Shown: positions 5,123-9,506 of the stretch, in pieces
Layout: the number at the start of each line of letters is the position of its first letter
Numbering within the stretch: the first letter of the stretch is position 1
From: CAYJAZ01 sp964370095
Lineage (GTDB): Bacteria > Desulfobacterota > Desulfovibrionia > Desulfovibrionales > Desulfovibrionaceae
Direction: 5' to 3'
Assembly: GCA_964370095.1 (NCBI GenBank)
Contig: CAYJHJ010000075.1
Span: forward strand, 1 to 9,506
DNA: 9,506 nucleotides
Program-made: the position numbers and the translations under genes
The notes under the pieces: generated by a model
The model's database searches: none
Told to the model about the DNA's origin: nothing
The model's input: only the letters and a program-made list of their open reading frames with translations

Positions 5123-6736
5123 ATGTCTTTACAAACACTTATGCAACTTCTGGGCGGGGTTGGGATTTTTCTTTTCGCTATCAAATTAATCAGTGAATCA
5201 CTACAACTGCTTGCCGGAAACAAATTACGCTCATTAATAGCCGCTCTCACAAAAACTCCTTTACTTGGTGTTATTGTGGGAACTTTTGTTACTGTTTTGC
5301 TGCAATCAAGCTCAGCAACCACAGTTATGACTGTTAGCTTTGTTGATGCCGGATTAATGACATTAAAACAGGCTGTCGGCGTTATTATGGGTGCAAATAT
5401 CGGCACAACCGTCACCGGCCAAATTATTGCCTTTAAAGTTAAAGATTTTGCATATTTATTTGTAATCGTTGGTGTTTTGATAAACTTACTTTCAAGCTCT
5501 CAAAATAAAAAATATTTAGGAACAGGTATTATGGCCTTTGGGCTTTTGTTTATAGGCATGCAAACCATGGAAAGTGCAATGGCTTTTTTGCGTGATAGGA
5601 AAGATATCTTTCTTATGTTTGCTCATAACCCTCTTTTAGGGGTTATGGCCGGAACAGGGCTTACGCTTCTTGTGCAGTCAAGCTCAGCTACAGTTGGCCT
5701 TACCATCGCTCTTGGAGCACAGGGATTATTGCCTATTGAAGCAGCTATTCCCATTATTCTCGGTGATAATATAGGAACAACTATAACAGCTATGCTGGCT
5801 GCTATAGGCACAACACGTTCTGCAAAACAAGCAAGTGCCGCTCATGTATGCTTTAATCTTTTAGGAGTAGGAATATTCTTACCTTTACTTCCTGTGTATC
5901 TGCCTTTTATTGTAAAAACTTCTGACAGTATTACACACCAAATTGCAAACGCACACACTTTATTCAATGTTTGTAATACCTTACTCTTCCTACCTTTTGT
6001 TGGGTCTTTCACAAGATTTATCAGCAGAATAATTCCTGTTGAAACACAAAAGAAAAAATCAGGTGCTCGCTATCTTGATCCTTTACTTATCAAGGCTTCA
6101 CCAATTGTTGCTGTTTCAGCTTTAAAAAATGAATGTGATCATATGGCAAAAATCACTTTAAAACAATTGAACGCACTTGAAGAAGTCTTTTTTAGTGATA
6201 ATGTGAAAAAAATTGATACTGTTTTATCTGGCGAAGAAAAACTTGATGTTCTTACACGAGACATCTCTGAATATGCTGCTGACATTGTGCAAACCCCTAT
6301 CCCTGAAGATGTTTTGCATGAAGTATACAGATATACTGCATCAGCAAATGATTTAGAACGCATTGGCGATAAAGCAAGCCATCTTATTGAATTTTATAAT
6401 TTCAGAACTTCTTCAAAAGAAGATTTTTCAAAACATCTTTTAGAAGAATTGCATAAAATGTTTCTTGATGCAAGAAAAGCCTATGAGCTAAGCTATTGCC
6501 TTTTCACAAGAAAAGATGATGCTCAAGTTGATTGCAGCAATGATGAAGCAACCAGAAAAGAAATTTGGGAATTGGTGAAAAAAATCAGAAAGCAAGAAGT
6601 AACTTTTAGCACAATTTCTATGGCTGAAGTTTCAAAAGGTGCATATAATTCGCAAGCTGAGCGTGTGTTTATTGACTCAATTCGAGCTATTGAAAGCATT
6701 GCTTACCGCTCAAGCAGATTAGTTATACAAGAATAG
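5123..6736 (+). CDS. Na+/phosphate cotransporter family protein with PhoU-like C-terminal domain (537 aa)
   Basis: Inner-membrane transporter of the NptA/YjbB type, which couples phosphate movement to the sodium gradient. I start at the ATG at 5123 because GGAG lies seven bases upstream (5114-5117). The in-frame TTG at 5042 would add 27 non-membrane residues and run through the leader hairpin. The transporter core shows the internal duplication of the family: QSSSATT at 61-67 with GANIGTT at 90-96, then QSSSATV at 185-191 with GDNIGTT at 214-220. Multiple membrane segments fill about 1-310. From about 325 to the end the chain is soluble and helical and carries DLERIGDKASHLIEF (410-424), the signature of PhoU-like domains that bind metal clusters and restrain phosphate movement. 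Length and order are normal. The pair could export or import phosphate; the sequence does not say which. The next gene starts 15 bases downstream without a terminator. Confidence 0.93.
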   Translation: MSLQTLMQLLGGVGIFLFAIKLISESLQLLAGNKLRSLIAALTKTPLLGVIVGTFVTVLLQSSSATTVMTVSFVDAGLMTLKQAVGVIMGANIGTTVTGQIIAFKVKDFAYLFVIVGVLINLLSSSQNKKYLGTGIMAFGLLFIGMQTMESAMAFLRDRKDIFLMFAHNPLLGVMAGTGLTLLVQSSSATVGLTIALGAQGLLPIEAAIPIILGDNIGTTITAMLAAIGTTRSAKQASAAHVCFNLLGVGIFLPLLPVYLPFIVKTSDSITHQIANAHTLFNVCNTLLFLPFVGSFTRFISRIIPVETQKKKSGARYLDPLLIKASPIVAVSALKNECDHMAKITLKQLNALEEVFFSDNVKKIDTVLSGEEKLDVLTRDISEYAADIVQTPIPEDVLHEVYRYTASANDLERIGDKASHLIEFYNFRTSSKEDFSKHLLEELHKMFLDARKAYELSYCLFTRKDDAQVDCSNDEATRKEIWELVKKIRKQEVTFSTISMAEVSKGAYNSQAERVFIDSIRAIESIAYRSSRLVIQE

Positions 6737-6751
6737 CTCTAAGGTGTATGC

Positions 6752-7294
6752 ATGGATATTCTGCAAAGAACAAAAGATGTTTCCTCAAATTTAATAAGCT
6801 TAGCACATGATCAGTTCGAAAAATCCCGTCAGATAAAAGAGCTTTTAGAGGATAACAAAGACTTAGACTTGAATGAAGCCATAAATGCAGCTTTTGTTAA
6901 GTCCGCAGAAAGAACTTATCTCTCTGAAGTTGAGCTTTTGTTTAATTATGGTGCTGATATAAATGCCACTGACATCTATGGAAATACTGCACTTTTTTAT
7001 AGTTGCCACCCTCAAGATCATTATCTTTATGAAATGTATAGCTATAAACATGAAGAGCTTATTCCTGTTAAGCGCAACGTCGAGATGACGCAATTTCTTC
7101 TTGAAAATAATGCAGACCCTAATATTGCAAACAACAAAGGCATAAGCCCGCTTCATAATGCAATAACAAGAAGAAATGCAGAAATGGCAAAACTTCTTAT
7201 ACAATATGGGGCGAACCTAGACCATAGAGATGAAAATGGCACTTCTGTGAAAGAATATGCTCATTATCGCAAGTTCACCGAAATTTTTTCATAA
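6752..7294 (+). CDS. Ankyrin-repeat protein (180 aa)
   Basis: Cytoplasmic protein without signal peptide or membrane segment. AAGGTG about six bases before the ATG serves as ribosome binding site. The N-terminal 40 residues are charged and helical (RQIKELLEDNKDLDL at 26-40). Ankyrin repeats follow: one around 41-75 ending VELLFNYGADINATD, one around 76-127 starting YGNTALFYS and ending FLLENNADPNIANN, and one around 128-160 with the classic KGISPLHNAI then KLLIQYGANLDHRD. A partial repeat to the C-terminus follows. The second repeat has an insertion of about 20 residues (roughly 86-107) rich in His, Tyr and Glu between its two helices. Ankyrin repeats bind other proteins, so this is probably an interaction partner rather than an enzyme. 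It lies 15 bases after the phosphate transporter and before a strong terminator, so both share a transcript. A host-directed effector role is possible only in a host-associated organism and is not shown here. Confidence 0.88.
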   Translation: MDILQRTKDVSSNLISLAHDQFEKSRQIKELLEDNKDLDLNEAINAAFVKSAERTYLSEVELLFNYGADINATDIYGNTALFYSCHPQDHYLYEMYSYKHEELIPVKRNVEMTQFLLENNADPNIANNKGISPLHNAITRRNAEMAKLLIQYGANLDHRDENGTSVKEYAHYRKFTEIFS

Positions 7295-7322
7295 AGATTA
7301 CTAAATAAAGACGATTAAAACA

Positions 7323-7358
7323 AAAAGCCAACCCTTATAAAAGGTTGGCTTTTGTTTT
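7323..7358. terminator. Bidirectional rho-independent terminator
   Basis: AAAAGCCAACC (7323-7333) and GGTTGGCTTTT (7343-7353) form a perfect 11-base-pair stem with a 9-base loop. On the plus strand it runs into TTTTGTTTT; on the minus strand it runs into TTTTTGTTTT. It lies between the convergent ankyrin and acyltransferase genes and should end both transcripts. Confidence 0.93.
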
Positions 7359-7367
7359 ATAAAACTA

Positions 7368-9407
7368 CTATTTGCCAGATAAAACAAATGGAAGGAAGTT
7401 TTCTCTAAATTCCATCGTGCCAAGAATAGATATATGATCGCCATCAACAAATAGAGCTTCTTCATTTTCGTTTAAACCATAACAAAATTCTCCATCACAG
7501 ATATCGTCCGATAAATCTATTTCTTCTACATTATAATCTTTCAAAAATTCTAAGGCTTCAAAAGTTTCTTGATTAAACTTTAGATAATCGGAATAAGCAG
7601 TTACCACAAAAGAATGAATATCATCTCCATAAAAGAAATTTCTTTCCACTTGCCTTGCACGTATAGGCACAGGCATTATAAATTCAGGAAGACTTTTAAG
7701 ATAAAAGAAATCAACATCTTCTTCTGAATTATCCCAAAAAGCCATAATATCTTTTATTGCCTGCGTAATAGCAAATTCTGAATCATCATTAATAGTTTTA
7801 TCTTTATTGATATATTTGAGCTTTGCATTGTTTGGCATTGCCTCCATGCCTCTATCAAGCCTTTTGCCATACATACGCAAAGACCATCTTAAAGCGAAAA
7901 GCGTTGCTTTTATATCTTTTGATAAAACATAATTTCTCATCTGTTCATTCAATACTAAAATTTCTTCTAATCTTTCAGGGCTGTTTTTTTCAGCGGTTGA
8001 AATAATATTATAAAGAGGATTTGCTGAAACAAACATAAGCCCGCTCACATTATTTTCTTTAGCTAAATAATCTAATACAGAATAAAGGCTTTGTGCATGG
8101 CTATCACCTATAACAAAAAGAGTTTCTTCTTTTGATTGATCGCCAAATTTATAAAGATGCGGTATTCCTTCAACTTGAAAACCGGGGTAAGAAAAATGAT
8201 GACTTCTGGGTGAAATTTCATCGTATTTACTTTCCCATATTCTTGGAATTATGTTTTCTTTAAGTGCTAAGCTAAATAAGCAAAGAATGACTGCCGTAAA
8301 AAACATAGAAATAAAAAGAGTTTTCCTTTTTTGTAAAATCTTTTTTTTACGTATAGGTTGCTCTATAAAATAATAAGTGAGTAAAGAAAAAGCAAAAGTC
8401 AGAATAAGTGAAACAATTTGCTGCAAAGTGCTGGGTTTATATGAATTTGTAATAATAAAATTACCAATAAAAACAATCACTACCCAGTGCCAAAGATACA
8501 AGGAATAAGAAATTTTTCCTATATATACAAAAGGAGTTAAGGACAAAATTTTATAGATAATACTTTCTTTATTTTTCCCTAGCTCAATGCACAATAAAGC
8601 CGCTATACAAGGAAAAAGTGCAATATAAGAAGGAAAAACAGGTGTAAGAACTTCAAGGTAACGCACTGAAAAAACAAGTAATAAAATAGTAAATACTGAT
8701 AAGGCCTGTATTTGCCAATTTTTGCTCAAAGCAAGAAGAGGGACATCAAGCCCTTTTTTTACAGATAAAACTGCCATCAAAGAACCCAAAAGCAGTTCCC
8801 ATGCTCTGAAAGGCAGCCAGTAAAATGCAGTTTTTGAAGTATGAAAGCTCATTATAACGCAAGCAATAAAGGAAAGAACAGTAAGCACTGAAAGAATTGG
8901 CACTACAGCTTTTTTTCTTTTAACCAAAAAAGCAAGCAGCAAAGGAAAAATAATATAAAATTGTTCTTCTATAGCCAATGACCACATATGAAGCAAGGGC
9001 ATAAAATGCGATTCAATAGCAAAATAACCTTGATCAGCCCAAAAATGAAAGTTTGCGCCAATTGCAATAACAGAGAAAACAGAATTTGTTAATTCATTAA
9101 GGTACCCGTCCACCAGCAGAAGATAGCCAAGAACTAAAGTGGAAAAAACAACAAAGAAAAACACAGGCAAAATTCGCCTTATTCTTCTTTCATAAAAATC
9201 AAGAACAGAGAATTGAGAAGTACTTTTATCCGATGGTATGAGCATTTGCGAATAAATAATACTTGTAATCAAATATCCGCTTATAACAAAAAATATATCA
9301 ACACCAATGTATCCGGTTTTAAAAACATTTGTCATGCCTAAGTGATAAAAAATTACAGATAAAACGGCAACTGCTCTTAATCCGTCAATATCGCTTCTAT
9401 ACTTCAT
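7368..9407 (-). CDS. OafA/YrhL-type acyltransferase fused to a C-terminal SGNH domain (679 aa)
   Basis: Integral inner-membrane enzyme that O-acetylates lipopolysaccharide, capsule or peptidoglycan sugars; which one is not visible. The acyltransferase-3 domain covers about 1-355. It begins with YRSDIDGLRAVAVLSVIFYH (3-22, with R11 and H22) and continues with GYIGVDIFFVISGYLI (32-47), RRIRR (74-78), MWSLAIEEQFYIIFP (141-155), WELLLG (203-208), YIGKISYSLYLWHW (295-308) and YYFIEQPIRK (345-354). A further membrane segment (about 363-382) leads to a periplasmic SGNH domain with GDSH (434-437, nucleophile S436) and DGDHIS (655-660, D655 and H658 as the other catalytic residues). The pair C637/C642 resembles the disulfide-forming pair common before the terminal block in this family. 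The start is supported by AGAGGA six bases before the ATG. Length is typical for the fused subclass and all key residues are present. It is a single-gene unit, convergent with the transporter operon. Confidence 0.93.
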   Translation of the reverse strand: MKYRSDIDGLRAVAVLSVIFYHLGMTNVFKTGYIGVDIFFVISGYLITSIIYSQMLIPSDKSTSQFSVLDFYERRIRRILPVFFFVVFSTLVLGYLLLVDGYLNELTNSVFSVIAIGANFHFWADQGYFAIESHFMPLLHMWSLAIEEQFYIIFPLLLAFLVKRKKAVVPILSVLTVLSFIACVIMSFHTSKTAFYWLPFRAWELLLGSLMAVLSVKKGLDVPLLALSKNWQIQALSVFTILLLVFSVRYLEVLTPVFPSYIALFPCIAALLCIELGKNKESIIYKILSLTPFVYIGKISYSLYLWHWVVIVFIGNFIITNSYKPSTLQQIVSLILTFAFSLLTYYFIEQPIRKKKILQKRKTLFISMFFTAVILCLFSLALKENIIPRIWESKYDEISPRSHHFSYPGFQVEGIPHLYKFGDQSKEETLFVIGDSHAQSLYSVLDYLAKENNVSGLMFVSANPLYNIISTAEKNSPERLEEILVLNEQMRNYVLSKDIKATLFALRWSLRMYGKRLDRGMEAMPNNAKLKYINKDKTINDDSEFAITQAIKDIMAFWDNSEEDVDFFYLKSLPEFIMPVPIRARQVERNFFYGDDIHSFVVTAYSDYLKFNQETFEALEFLKDYNVEEIDLSDDICDGEFCYGLNENEEALFVDGDHISILGTMEFRENFLPFVLSGK

Positions 9408-9446
9408 GAATTCCTCTTTAAAAAGATAATATGTACAAATTGAGTA

Positions 9447-9469
9447 TGACAGTTAATATAAATTGTCAA
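9447..9469 (-). promoter_or_regulatory. Near-perfect inverted repeat overlapping a TTGACA box upstream of the acyltransferase
   Basis: TGACAGTT (9447-9454) and AATTGTCA (9461-9468) are complementary at seven of eight positions, with one G-T mismatch, around a six-base AT centre. On the minus strand a perfect TTGACA (9469-9464) overlaps one arm, but the hexamer 17 bases further on is a poor -10. The site lies about 40-60 bases before the start codon, where a repressor or activator could act. Confidence 0.35.
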
Positions 9470-9506
9470 TCACAATTTACCCGTCTACAAAAGCAAAACA
9501 AGAATT

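Noticed and set aside
5050..5415. A 121-codon leftward frame opposite the transporter start
   Set aside because: It mirrors strongly conserved transporter motifs on the other strand and lacks a ribosome binding site, so it is a shadow.

Overview
AT-rich Gram-negative DNA (roughly one third G+C by eye). The window holds seven genes, one of them cut by the left edge, plus one 100-N scaffold gap. Lipoprotein signals, periplasmic redox chemistry and envelope glycan O-acetylation show a two-membrane bacterium. The low G+C, the style of the acidic 139-residue protein and the VKOR-thioredoxin gene recall low-G+C Desulfovibrionales (Lawsonia-like). A Campylobacterota-like host cannot be excluded from this sequence alone. 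No phage, transposon, CRISPR, tRNA or rRNA feature was seen.

Layout. Bases 1-573 (minus) carry the N-terminal part of a VKOR-type disulfide-forming membrane protein fused to a thioredoxin-like domain; its coding sequence was not reported as a closed frame because it runs off the edge. A divergent regulatory region (574-833) separates it from a rightward run: a small acidic conserved hypothetical (834-1253), a membrane-anchored AlgX/AlgJ-like SGNH O-acetyltransferase (1270-2937) and an AlgI-like MBOAT acyl transporter (2937-4340, TAATG overlap). Next come a convergent intergenic stretch and the gap. The gap is flanked by exactly the same 55 bases on both sides, so it is probably an assembly artefact. 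After it lies a tiny leftward lipoprotein gene (4585-4764) ending in eleven aspartates. A 358-base promoter region (4765-5122) then leads to a Na+/phosphate cotransporter with a PhoU-like tail (5123-6736) and a 180-residue ankyrin protein (6752-7294) in one apparent operon. A strong bidirectional terminator separates this from a leftward OafA-type acyltransferase fused to an SGNH domain (7368-9407).

How the genes fit together. Two different machines for O-acetylating envelope glycans sit within 9.5 kb. One is a two-protein MBOAT + SGNH pair and the other a one-protein AT3-SGNH fusion; their targets cannot be read from the sequence. The phosphate transporter has an 11-bp-period repeat resembling a Pho box just upstream, and a strong leader hairpin, so phosphate regulation is plausible. 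I did not find a clearly new multi-gene system. The items most worth checking are the 55-base gap duplication with its poly-Asp lipoprotein, the Pho-box-like array and leader hairpin, the extra periplasmic domain on the SGNH protein, and the paired O-acetylation systems.
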